Positions 8,678 to 16,889 of a stretch of 64,000 nt of DNA are shown here, in pieces (position 1 is the stretch's first letter; every line of letters begins with the position of its first letter). The translations under genes and the position numbers were made by a program. Below the pieces are notes generated by a model. The model saw nothing but the letters and a program-made list of their open reading frames with translations, did not search any database and was not told the DNA's origin. This DNA is from Bifidobacterium rousetti. Lineage in GTDB: Bacteria > Actinomycetota > Actinomycetes > Actinomycetales > Bifidobacteriaceae. Where the stretch lies: assembly GCF_008698235.1 (NCBI RefSeq), contig NZ_PEBH01000004.1, forward strand, positions 133,493-197,492. The letters are read 5' to 3'.

Positions 8678-10026
8678 GCGAACTGCGCGATATGGCGCGA
8701 CGCGTCCTTGCATGGCTGCGCGCGCCGCATTTCCTGGAGAAGAACGCGATCGTCGGCGCGGTCCTGCTGGTGATCGAGATGATCCTGATCCCCCCTGCCA
8801 GCCCACCGGACATGCTGTGGGCGTTGGGATGGCTCGTCGTCGTCGCCGTGGTGCCGTTCCAGACCCGGCTGGTGTGCCTGATCGCCCCGGTGCTGCTGCT
8901 GGCCGTGCCGTTCCTGCCGGACGACTCGTGGTGGACGAGCGGCGGGACCGCCATCATCACCATCTTCCTGACGATCGGATACGCACTGTCCAACCGTGCG
9001 ATGCTGGGGTTGCTGATCGCCTATTCGCTGGCGGACGCCGCCTTTTTCGTATTGTTCGACACCGCGTCGATCGGTGGCGGTGTGATCGACGGCATGGTCC
9101 GGGAGTTCGCCAGGATCGGAGCGGACGGCACGGTTTCCGCCATGTCGCAGACCATCCCGCCGCAGTACAGGATCATCGTGTTCGTCGGTGCGTTCGTGCT
9201 CGATCTGATGGTCCTCGGGTTCCTCGTCGTGTTCGGCGCCGCGTTCCGTCGCGCGTCCGCGGCGGGGGAGCGCGCGGCCCGCGTCGAACGCCTGCTCGAC
9301 CGGGTCACGCGCGAGCAGGAGCTCGCCCATATGATCCACGATTCAGTGGCCAACGACATGTCCACCATCGCGATGCTCGCGTGGCGCGCGAAGGCGATGG
9401 ACGACGACGGGGAAGTGCTCGACGCGATCTACGCCCGTTCACATCACGCGCTCGACCGCGTGCACGAGGTCATCGACGTGCTCAACGGCAAACGCGAGCT
9501 CGCCGATCTGGTGGAGGGGGCTGACGGTGCCGGGGGCGCCGGAGGGCCTGCGGCGCCGCCGATCGGCAACGATGCCGCCTTCGACACGCAACTCGAGAAA
9601 TTCATCGAGGATCAGGGTCGGACGATGGCGATGCTGGGACTCGTCGGCGTCACAAGGTTCAACAGCGCGCCGGACGTCGCCGTGCCGAAACCCGTGCGGC
9701 GCGTGGTCATGGGATTGACCGAGGAGATCTACGCGAACATCGTGCGGCATTGCGCGATGGACGAGACGGACGCGAACACCAACGGCGCGCGGCGAGGCGA
9801 CGAACCCGCGTACAGCCTGTTCGTGGAGATCACCGCGGAGCATATCCGCATCAGCGAGGTCAACGCGATCGCCGACGAATCGAAGACCCTGGTGCACGGG
9901 CGACGCCACGGCAGCGGGCTGGCGTTGCATCGCGCGGCGGTCGAATCGGTCGGCGGCACCCTCACCACCAGCGATCTCGACGACACCTGGATGATCAGCG
10001 CCGACATCCCACTCGGAACTCACTGA
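8668..10026 (+). CDS. Sensor histidine kinase, NarL/LiaS-like
   Basis: A 452-residue membrane sensor kinase. The N-terminal half has about five to six hydrophobic segments and no large extracellular domain. The phospho-acceptor helix reads HMIHDSVANDMS (H224, HisKA_3-like). An ATPase domain follows with N-box EEIYANIVRH and G-box HGSGLALHRAAVESVGG. The start overlaps the DUF805 stop. The 3' end overlaps the convergent response regulator by 7 bp, an uncommon layout for a cognate pair, since such genes usually run in one operon. Confidence 0.88.
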   Translation: MAVSELRDMARRVLAWLRAPHFLEKNAIVGAVLLVIEMILIPPASPPDMLWALGWLVVVAVVPFQTRLVCLIAPVLLLAVPFLPDDSWWTSGGTAIITIFLTIGYALSNRAMLGLLIAYSLADAAFFVLFDTASIGGGVIDGMVREFARIGADGTVSAMSQTIPPQYRIIVFVGAFVLDLMVLGFLVVFGAAFRRASAAGERAARVERLLDRVTREQELAHMIHDSVANDMSTIAMLAWRAKAMDDDGEVLDAIYARSHHALDRVHEVIDVLNGKRELADLVEGADGAGGAGGPAAPPIGNDAAFDTQLEKFIEDQGRTMAMLGLVGVTRFNSAPDVAVPKPVRRVVMGLTEEIYANIVRHCAMDETDANTNGARRGDEPAYSLFVEITAEHIRISEVNAIADESKTLVHGRRHGSGLALHRAAVESVGGTLTTSDLDDTWMISADIPLGTH

Positions 10027-10730
10027 CTCAGCCAGATCGCGATCGCGTGCGCGAGCGAGTTGGCGCCGAGCTTGTCGACCGCGCGATGGGCGTGCGTGCG
10101 GACCGTGGAGGCCGCGACGCCCCATTGCGCGGCGATCTGGTCGTAGGTGAGGCCGCGTGAGAGCAGATGCAACGTCTCGGCCTCCTTGGTGCCCAGTTTC
10201 GGACGATCATCGGCATCCGCGGCGTCTCCGGTGCGGCCGGCGGCGTCATTGGCGAGCAGCCGGTGCGCCTCGGACGCGGTGCGGAACGTGACCATCGACC
10301 GCATCGCCGGCGGCACATAGACGCCGCCCGAAGCCACCGCGCGCAACGCCTGCGCCAGTTGCGGCATGTCGGCCTTCGAGACGATGCCCTGCGCACCCGC
10401 CTCCGCGACGCGCGACGCATAGTCGGACACCGAGAACGCGGTGATGCCGAGCAGCGCCACGCGATCGGTGCGCATGCGGATCTTGCGGCACACGCTCACA
10501 CCGGTCGCGTCGCCCAGCGACATGTCCACCAGCAACAGTTTCGGGCGGGTTTCGGGGTCCAACGCCTTGCGTACGGCCTCGTCGGCGGACTGGGCCTCCC
10601 AGGCCCAGCGGGTCGACGGCAGCAGCTGCGGCAGGATCCCCTTCAACGCGAGCAGCGCCATGCGGTCGTTGTCGACCACGGCCACCAGCGTCGGCACGGG
10701 TTGTGCGGACTGTCCCCTCTCAGCACTCAT
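10020..10730 (-). CDS. LuxR/NarL-family response regulator
   Basis: 236 residues. The receiver domain has acidic pocket DND (20-22), phospho-acceptor D69 in LLLVDMSLGD and a conserved K in GIVSKAD. The C-terminal LuxR-type helix-turn-helix reads TYDQIAAQWGVAASTVRTHAHRAV. It converges on the adjacent histidine kinase, its most likely partner. I choose ATG 10730 rather than 10739 because TAGAAT sits exactly 7 nt before it, giving a leaderless mRNA. Confidence 0.88.
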   Translation of the reverse strand: MSAERGQSAQPVPTLVAVVDNDRMALLALKGILPQLLPSTRWAWEAQSADEAVRKALDPETRPKLLLVDMSLGDATGVSVCRKIRMRTDRVALLGITAFSVSDYASRVAEAGAQGIVSKADMPQLAQALRAVASGGVYVPPAMRSMVTFRTASEAHRLLANDAAGRTGDAADADDRPKLGTKEAETLHLLSRGLTYDQIAAQWGVAASTVRTHAHRAVDKLGANSLAHAIAIWLSQ

Positions 10731-10786
10731 ACGCGCCATTCTAGTGGTCGGTCTGTGCAGTTAGGGGGATTCTGGTCCTCTGACTA

Positions 10787-10832
10787 CCCCTCAGTCCCGC
10801 TTCGCGGGCCAGCTCCCCCGACAAGGGGAGCC
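10787..10832. repeat. Short CTCCCC hairpin repeat
   Basis: CCCCTCAGT precedes hairpin CCCGC-ttc-GCGGG, then CCA and a second hairpin GCTCCCC-cgacaa-GGGGAGC. It is related in plan to the start of the two MITE-like copies and to the leuC-leuD gap, with different but self-complementary stems. It lies between divergent genes. Confidence 0.6.
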
Positions 10833-10887
10833 CAAAGGTGGGTTTTCGGGTGCGATGAGTGTTTTCGATAACCGTCTGTAGACGTGT

Positions 10888-10914
10888 GTGTACAAGGGTG
10901 GACGGGTGTGTACA
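10888..10914 (+). promoter_or_regulatory. Shared direct-repeat cis element, CPBP gene 1
   Basis: GTGTACA occurs at 10888 and 10908, start points 20 bp apart, with AGGGTGGACG between them. The same layout (GTGCACT, AGGGTCGACG, GTGTACA, 20 bp apart) occurs upstream of the paralogue at 12256-12282. The second heptamer is 47 and 49 bp from the respective start codons. Probably a regulator binding site. Confidence 0.6.
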
Positions 10915-10954
10915 CCGCCGGAATCGCCCTGTTTCCAACGGATACCTTGGAATC

Positions 10955-12079
10955 ATGAGCACTATCACCAATGAGCCGCAGCGGCCGGCACTTGAGCCGC
11001 TTCAGTCCCAGTCGGTACTCACCGCTCAGCCGCTGCAACCGCAGCAGCCTGTTTCCGTTTCCGTTTCCGTTTCCGCTTCCGAATCCCCCGAATCTCCCGA
11101 ACAGCGCCAGTGGTGGCGCGGATGGCGACGCCGCGTCGTCACCCGCGCGATGGGGGTGACGCTCATTTACCAGATGATCCTGATCATCCTCGGTAATGCC
11201 GCTGTCGCCTTCCTCGCGTTCACGTCCTCCAGTCGTGACGAGTATTTCCGGGGGCAAGGTGTGGCAAGCCTCGCCGTGGTGCTCGTCGCCATCGGATTCC
11301 TGACGATCGTGCGCAGGCGCGACATCCTCACACGCGAGTTCTGGCTGGGAGGCGTGCACACCGACACCTACGGCGAACCGAACCAGTTGGGACACGTCAG
11401 TCAATACGGCGGCGCGCGCATGACCCCGAGGTGGGCCCTCGTATTCTTGGCCCTTGTGTTCGGCGTGCAGGGAGTGCAGATGGCCATCACCTGGGGACTG
11501 AGCCAGGTTGGCGTCGATCTCGTCTCGCCGGCGCTTGAGGGCATCAGTGAGGCGTCCGTCACCGTGAGCATGTGGCTGTACGCCGGTCTGATCGGACCGA
11601 TCTACGAGGAGGTGCTGTTTCGCGGTGTGCTGATGAAGGAGCTGAAACCGCTGGGCAGGAACTTTGCGATCGTCACCTCCGCACTGGTATTCGCCCTGTT
11701 CCATCAGGATCTCGTGCAGAACACCTACGCATTCGTCATGGGCTTGGTGCTCGGCTTCATCGCGATGGAGTACTCGCTGATATGGGCGATCGCGCTCCAT
11801 GTATTCAACAACGCGGTCCTCGTCGGACTGGACACGGGTATCGCGCATTACTTCGGCGAGGCCGGGAGCACGGCATTCATGTGGGCCACCATCGCGATCG
11901 GTTTGATCGGCCTGATCATCGTGTTTGCGAGGTATGGCAAGGGACTCGCGGAGTACCGCCGGGCCAACCGCAGCGTGAAGGGTACCTACTCCGGCTGGGC
12001 CTCGTGGACGTTCATCGTGTTCGTCGCGATCACTCTCGCATCCGCCATCTTCTCCTACGTCAGCGCGGTGATGGCCTGA
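10955..12079 (+). CDS. CPBP-family intramembrane protease, paralogue 1
   Basis: A 374-residue polytopic protein. A Gln/Pro/Ser-rich cytoplasmic tail of about 50 residues contains a VSVSVSVS run from a TTTCCG tandem. About eight hydrophobic segments follow, with the CPBP/Abi motifs: EEVLFRG (glutamate pair and Arg), FALFHQD and HVFNNA. Family members are glutamic-type membrane proteases (Rce1 relatives), some giving bacteriocin self-immunity; the substrate here is unknown. TACCTT lies 6 nt before the ATG and no ribosome binding site is visible, so it is leaderless. The next gene is a paralogue with the same upstream element. Confidence 0.87.
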   Translation: MSTITNEPQRPALEPLQSQSVLTAQPLQPQQPVSVSVSVSASESPESPEQRQWWRGWRRRVVTRAMGVTLIYQMILIILGNAAVAFLAFTSSSRDEYFRGQGVASLAVVLVAIGFLTIVRRRDILTREFWLGGVHTDTYGEPNQLGHVSQYGGARMTPRWALVFLALVFGVQGVQMAITWGLSQVGVDLVSPALEGISEASVTVSMWLYAGLIGPIYEEVLFRGVLMKELKPLGRNFAIVTSALVFALFHQDLVQNTYAFVMGLVLGFIAMEYSLIWAIALHVFNNAVLVGLDTGIAHYFGEAGSTAFMWATIAIGLIGLIIVFARYGKGLAEYRRANRSVKGTYSGWASWTFIVFVAITLASAIFSYVSAVMA

Positions 12080-12134
12080 GAGGTGATGATCTGACACCGA
12101 TATGACATTCCGATACTCCGGTCCGTTTTCAGGA

Positions 12135-12173
12135 AAGCGCCGTCAGTGGATTTTCGCCACTGGCGGCGCTTTT
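12135..12173 (+). terminator. Terminator after CPBP gene 1
   Basis: The stem AGCGCCGTCAGTGG pairs with CCACTGGCGGCGCT across loop attttcg, followed by TTTTG. It lies 56 bp after the stop codon and separates the two paralogues into independent units. Confidence 0.85.
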
Positions 12174-12255
12174 GATGCGTGGAAAGGCCGGGAGATGCGT
12201 GACGATTTCGGCGCAGTTCATGACCGACAAGCTGGGCCAAGGCAGGTAATCATCT

Positions 12256-12282
12256 GTGCACTAGGGTCGACGCTTGTGTACA
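12256..12282 (+). promoter_or_regulatory. Shared direct-repeat cis element, CPBP gene 2
   Basis: GTGCACT at 12256 and GTGTACA at 12276, start points 20 bp apart, with AGGGTCGACG between. It matches the element at 10888-10914 in sequence, spacing and distance to the start codon. Confidence 0.6.
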
Positions 12283-12324
12283 ACTGTCATGCGTTCCACA
12301 GTCTGAGCGATTAGCGTATGAATC

Positions 12325-13704
12325 ATGAACACAAACCATGAGCCGCAGCGGCCGGTGGCACCGTCGCAATCACAGCCGCAATCACCCCAGCCGCAAACCC
12401 CGCAGGTTCCGCAGGGGTATCCGCCGTATCAGGTTCCTCCGAGCTACCCGTCCCAGCCGGGTTATCCGACGGCGAACTACCACACTCAGCAGCCGGCGGG
12501 GCAGCCGGCGCAGACGTACTATCAGCCACAGCCGGCGTCGCGGCCGTATTATCCGCCGCAGCCGGCGCAGTTCGTCCCCGCTCCGGCACCCGCGCCCATG
12601 CCTGCCCCCATGCCTAATCAGCCGATTCCGCCGGTCCAGTCAGTTCCGCTGGTCCGGCCGGTGCCGCAGGTCCTGCCGGAGGATCCACGCAAGGTGCTCC
12701 GCAGGCGGCAGCGCAGGATGATCACCCGACCGGTCGGCCTGACGCTGGCGTATGAGGTGGTGATGGACATCGGCGCGATCATGACCGCGCTGACCGTCAT
12801 CATCGTGACGATGGCGGGCCGCTCCGACGGCACGCTCAGCGAGTCGTTCTTCTCCGATGCCACGGCCAATTATTACATCGGCATTACGATGCTGGTCGCG
12901 GTGACGTGCGCGATCGTGTTCCTGCTGCTCATGCGCCGCAAGGACATCCTCACCCGCGAGTTCTGGCTCGGCGGGCCGCACAGGGACAACTACGGCGAGC
13001 CATGGCAGATCGGGCGCGTCAGTCGGTACGGTGGCGCGCGCATGAAACCGTTGTGGCTCTTGGTGTTCCTCACCCTGTGCCTCGGCATTCAGGGCGTGGT
13101 CACCCTGATACAGCTTGGCTTCTCCGTCATCGGTATGTCCCTGCCATCGCCCACGTCGGAAGGCATCGACCAGTCGGCCGTCACCGTGAGCATGTGGCTG
13201 TACATCGGCCTGATCGGCCCGATCTGCGAGGAGGTGATGTTCCGCGGCGTCCTGATGAAGGAACTGAAGCCGTTCGGACGCAACTTCGCGATCGTCACCT
13301 CGGCGCTCCTCTTCGGTCTCTTTCACGGCGACGTGGTGCAGGGCGCGTTCGCCTTCCTGATGGGCCTGCTGCTTGGTTTCGTCGCGATGGAGTACTCGCT
13401 GGTGTGGTCGATCGCGATACACATCTTCAACAACGCGATCCTGAGCGGCGTGGTCGACGGCCTCGCCTCGCACTATCTGAATGACAACGGGTATCTGGTG
13501 TACTCGCTCATCCTGAGTCTGATCGGGGTCATCGGCACGATCCTCGCGTTCGTCGTCTACGGCAGGGGATTGAAGACCTACGTGCGCGCCAACCGCAGCG
13601 CGCCCGGCACATACCTCGGCTGGACGTCGTGGGCGTTCATCGTGTTCGTCGCCGGCAACGCTCTGACGGCCATCGTCTCCTTCGTCGGCGCGCTGATGGG
13701 CTGA
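12325..13704 (+). CDS. CPBP-family intramembrane protease, paralogue 2
   Basis: 459 residues. It shares long blocks with the preceding paralogue (RRKDILTREFWLGG, EEVMFRGVLMKELKP, FGLFHGD, HIFNNA) but has a much longer N-terminal tail. That tail, about 130 residues, is rich in Pro, Gln and Tyr (QGYPPYQVPPSYPSQPGYP) and resembles the disordered tails of actinobacterial membrane proteins. The catalytic Glu pair and His residues are kept. TAGCGT is 7 nt before the ATG and no ribosome binding site is seen. A tandem duplication followed by tail expansion is the simplest history. Confidence 0.87.
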   Translation: MNTNHEPQRPVAPSQSQPQSPQPQTPQVPQGYPPYQVPPSYPSQPGYPTANYHTQQPAGQPAQTYYQPQPASRPYYPPQPAQFVPAPAPAPMPAPMPNQPIPPVQSVPLVRPVPQVLPEDPRKVLRRRQRRMITRPVGLTLAYEVVMDIGAIMTALTVIIVTMAGRSDGTLSESFFSDATANYYIGITMLVAVTCAIVFLLLMRRKDILTREFWLGGPHRDNYGEPWQIGRVSRYGGARMKPLWLLVFLTLCLGIQGVVTLIQLGFSVIGMSLPSPTSEGIDQSAVTVSMWLYIGLIGPICEEVMFRGVLMKELKPFGRNFAIVTSALLFGLFHGDVVQGAFAFLMGLLLGFVAMEYSLVWSIAIHIFNNAILSGVVDGLASHYLNDNGYLVYSLILSLIGVIGTILAFVVYGRGLKTYVRANRSAPGTYLGWTSWAFIVFVAGNALTAIVSFVGALMG

Positions 13705-13793
13705 CGTTGCGCTGTCAGCGGTTTGGCTCGTCCCTTGCCCTATGCTGGAACGTATAGCGGCACAACTGAAGCGTCCGGCGCCAAGGAGGAGAT

Positions 13794-14927
13794 ATGAGCG
13801 AGCAGTTCGAACCGTTTTACGACGTCAATCGCACGTATGAGGACAACTACGAACAGGGGCCGTTCGGGCTGTTCGCCGAGGCGCTGAAGGGGGAGCTGGG
13901 CGAGACGGCCAAGTCCAGCGCATCCGCCGAGGCCGCCGAACCGGCCCAGCCCGCCGACTCGTTCCTCGGCGTGCCGGTGAACCTCGCGTTCGGCATCCCC
14001 GCGGGGCCGCTGCTCAACAGCCGGTACACGACGGCCGCGTTCCGCATGGGCTTCGACCTCGCGACGTACAAGACCGTGCGCTCGCGGGCGTGGGGCTGCA
14101 ACCCGTTCCCGAACGTGCTGGCCGTGCATCCGAAGTCGGCCGACGGCTCACTGACCCCCGGCAGTGACGAACTCGACGAGGGCGTGCTCGCCGACACGAA
14201 CTACGAGCTGCCGATCTCGATCTCCAACAGCTTCGGCGTGCCCTCGCAGGACCCGGACCGCTGGCAGCCGGACATGTTCCGCGCGATCGAGGCGGCCGGC
14301 CCCGGCCAGCTGCTCGTGCCGAGCTTCCAGGGATCGCGCGTCGAAGGCATGAGCGAGGCCGACTACATCGCCGATCACGCCACCACCGCGCGACTGGTCA
14401 AGGAGACCGGCGCGAAGGTCATGGTCATGAACACCAGCTGCCCGAACGAGGGGCACAACCGCCTGCTGTGCCATAACCCGCAGCTGGTCGGACGCATCAC
14501 CGAGGCGGTGAAGAACGAGATCGGCGACACCCCGCTCATGGTCAAGCTCGCGTACTTCCCCGACGACTCCTCGCTCGAACTGATGATCCGTTCCACCGTG
14601 GAACGCGGCACCGTGCAGGGCTTCAGCACGATCAACACGATCTCCGCGAAGCTCGTCGACGCGGCAGGCCGTCAGGCGCTGCCCGGCGCCGGGCGTGACC
14701 GTTCCGGCGTGTGCGGCAACGCGATCCGCGGCGCCGGCCTCGACATGGTCCGCCGTCTCGCCGCCCTGCGCGAGAAGCTCGACCTCGACTTCGCGATCAA
14801 CGGCGTCGGCGGCGTGATCACCCCGGCCGACTACCGGGCGTACAAGAGCGCCGGCGCGGACAGTGTGATGTCCGCCACCGGCGCGATGTGGGACGCGGAG
14901 CTCGCCCGCGAGATCAAAGCGGAGTGA
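13794..14927 (+). CDS. Dihydroorotate dehydrogenase-like FMN enzyme
   Basis: A 377-residue TIM-barrel flavoprotein of the dihydroorotate dehydrogenase superfamily. It shows FGIPAGPLLNSR near residues 66-77, a Lys in TYKTVRSR, VMNTSCPNEG in the middle, MVKLAYFPDD, and INGVGGVITPADY near the C terminus (FMN phosphate site). GGAGGAGAT directly before ATG 13794 sets the start. It has no electron-transfer partner beside it and no pyr gene neighbours, so it may be a second, stand-alone dihydroorotate or dihydropyrimidine dehydrogenase rather than the pathway enzyme. It is convergent with nox. Confidence 0.8.
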   Translation: MSEQFEPFYDVNRTYEDNYEQGPFGLFAEALKGELGETAKSSASAEAAEPAQPADSFLGVPVNLAFGIPAGPLLNSRYTTAAFRMGFDLATYKTVRSRAWGCNPFPNVLAVHPKSADGSLTPGSDELDEGVLADTNYELPISISNSFGVPSQDPDRWQPDMFRAIEAAGPGQLLVPSFQGSRVEGMSEADYIADHATTARLVKETGAKVMVMNTSCPNEGHNRLLCHNPQLVGRITEAVKNEIGDTPLMVKLAYFPDDSSLELMIRSTVERGTVQGFSTINTISAKLVDAAGRQALPGAGRDRSGVCGNAIRGAGLDMVRRLAALREKLDLDFAINGVGGVITPADYRAYKSAGADSVMSATGAMWDAELAREIKAE

Positions 14928-14983
14928 GACGGGATCGGCCGTAGGCCGATGCTGCGTTGCTCGCAGCCCGGAAGGCTGCTCGC

Positions 14984-15134
14984 CTTCTCTCCCCCAGTCA
15001 GCCTGCGGCTGCCAGCCCGTCCTGCAATTGTGGACGCGCTGCGCGCGCAGATGGCTAGCTCGCCTGTCGGCTCGCACGTTGCCTACAAACAGCTCTGCTG
15101 TTTGCTTTACGGCAACGTCCCGTCAGAGGGGGCC
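14984..15134. repeat. MITE-like structured repeat, copy 2
   Basis: Nearly the same sequence as 1691-1839, including CTCTCCCCCAGTCAG at the left, GCCTACAAACAG...CTGTTTG inside and CGTCAGAGGGGGCC at the right. The first hairpin stem differs (TCAGCC/GGCTGC) but still pairs. The right end GTCAGAGGGGGCCA recurs at 15181-15194, beyond 46 bp of unrelated sequence. It lies between convergent genes. Confidence 0.8.
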
Positions 15135-15210
15135 AACTGGAAAACTCACCCGCGATTGCATGGAGTTTGTCAGCCTCCTCGTCAGAGGGGGCCACCCCAC
15201 GGCAACCTAT

Positions 15211-16563
15211 TTATTCCGCCGCTTCGGCGGCGGCCTTCATGGCTACGGCGCCGACGTAGTAAACCGGCTTGTCGAAGTTCGGCTGGAACAGGAAGTCGAC
15301 GTTCGCGAGCTGGTCGATGGTGAACTTCGCCTGGATCGCCATCGAGATGACGTTCGCGGCGCCGGAGATGTCGGCCTTCGAACAGAACTGGCCGCCCTTG
15401 ACCTCGCGCGTGACCGGATCCCACGTGAGGATCGACGTGACCGGCGTGGTGGTGAGCATGAAGTCGGGGCGGTAGTCCTCGGTCAGCTCGGTCTCGTGGA
15501 CCGTCAGTCCGCGGCGCTCCGCGCCCGCCTTCGTGAGTCCCGACGCGGCGAGCGACAGGTCGTACAGCTGCACGGCGGAGGTCGCCTGCGTGCCGAGGTA
15601 CTTGACGGTTGGCTTGTCGATGTTGCGGCCGACCAGCAGGCCCTGACGCACCGCGTTCGTGGCCAGCGGGATGTAGTCGTGCTTGCCGGTCGGGTTGTAG
15701 AAGACGGTCGCCGAGTCGCCGCACGCGTACACGTCCGGCGCGGAGGCGCGCATGTACTCGTCGATGACGATCGCGCCGTTCGCCAGCATGTCGACCTGGC
15801 CCTTGACGAGGTCCGTGTTCGGCAGGAATCCGACCGCGAGGATCGCCATTTCGGCCGTGTACTCGCCTTTCTCGGTGACGACGGTGACGGTGTCATCGTC
15901 GTTGTCGCGGAAGGCGGTCACCTTCTGGCCGAGCGCGAGCGTGACGCCGTGCTCCTCGAACGCGGCCGCCACCTGATCGGTGATCTGCTTGTCGAAGTTG
16001 TTCGCCAGCGGGCGGTCGAGCCCGTCGACCAGCGTGGTCTTGACGCCGGTGAGGCTGAACTGCTCGGCGATCTCGGCGCCGATGTAGCCCGAGCCGATCA
16101 CGACCGCGGACTTGGCCTCCTTGGCCTTGGCCTTGATCGCGATCGCGTGATCCCAGTTCTTGCACAGCAGGACGTGCGGGCTGTCGATGCCCGGAATCGG
16201 CGGGATCACCGGGCGCGAGCCGGTGGTGACGACCAGCTTGTCGAAGTGGAGGGTCTCGGGCTCGGCGTCCGGATCGTCGACCGGACGGTAGTCGAGCGTC
16301 TTGCCGGCGACGTCGATCGACGTGACGTCGGTGCGCATATGCATGGTCGCACCGGCCTGCGCGAGCGCCTCGGGGGAGGAATAGAACATCTTCTTCGGAT
16401 CGGACACATGGTCGCCCACCCACAGCGCGATGCCGCAAGACAGGAACGACAGGGTGCCGTTGCGTTCGAAGACGTGGACGGTCCAATCGGGATGCTCGGC
16501 GAGGATCGACGTGGCGGCGAAGGTGCCGGCGTGCGTGCATCCGACGATGGCGACTGTGGTCAT
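15211..16563 (-). CDS. nox: NADH oxidase, H2O-forming type
   Basis: A 450-residue FAD-dependent disulfide oxidoreductase of the CoADR/Nox group. It shows the FAD-binding start VAIVGCTHAGTFAA, the redox cysteine C43 in FLSCGIALWVG, the NADH site VVIGSGYIGAEIAEQF and the FAD site VYACGDSATV. Enzymes of this type reduce O2 to water with NADH and serve oxygen tolerance and NAD regeneration in bifidobacteria and lactic acid bacteria. AAAGGAG precedes the ATG by 8 nt. It is monocistronic and convergent with the dihydroorotate dehydrogenase-like gene. Confidence 0.92.
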   Translation of the reverse strand: MTTVAIVGCTHAGTFAATSILAEHPDWTVHVFERNGTLSFLSCGIALWVGDHVSDPKKMFYSSPEALAQAGATMHMRTDVTSIDVAGKTLDYRPVDDPDAEPETLHFDKLVVTTGSRPVIPPIPGIDSPHVLLCKNWDHAIAIKAKAKEAKSAVVIGSGYIGAEIAEQFSLTGVKTTLVDGLDRPLANNFDKQITDQVAAAFEEHGVTLALGQKVTAFRDNDDDTVTVVTEKGEYTAEMAILAVGFLPNTDLVKGQVDMLANGAIVIDEYMRASAPDVYACGDSATVFYNPTGKHDYIPLATNAVRQGLLVGRNIDKPTVKYLGTQATSAVQLYDLSLAASGLTKAGAERRGLTVHETELTEDYRPDFMLTTTPVTSILTWDPVTREVKGGQFCSKADISGAANVISMAIQAKFTIDQLANVDFLFQPNFDKPVYYVGAVAMKAAAEAAE

Positions 16564-16889
16564 GTAAAGCTCCTTTGCGGGTTATGTCGGGAACGCCCGG
16601 AGTCGGTCATTGCCTCCTGTGAGCGTTCACCAGCCGTTCACCACGATAGCAAAACCGCGATCGGGCGGTGTGCCGGGCGCGCTTGACGGCGTGATAATGT
16701 GACGCGGGTCACATTGTGTGTGTGGGTGGTGTGGTGAGGTCCGGGATCAATCAGGCCGAATCGGGCGGTTTCGCTGCGAACGTAGCCGGGTCGTTCTTTC
16801 ACGACGTTCGCACATGGCGTATGGCACACTGAGTGATAGTGTTTCGGCGGTCAGGAAGAACGGTCGGAAAGAAGACGAAAGAGGTAGTC

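Noticed and set aside
12102..12314. 70-codon frame between the CPBP genes
   Set aside because: It spans a clear terminator hairpin and the upstream element of the second gene.
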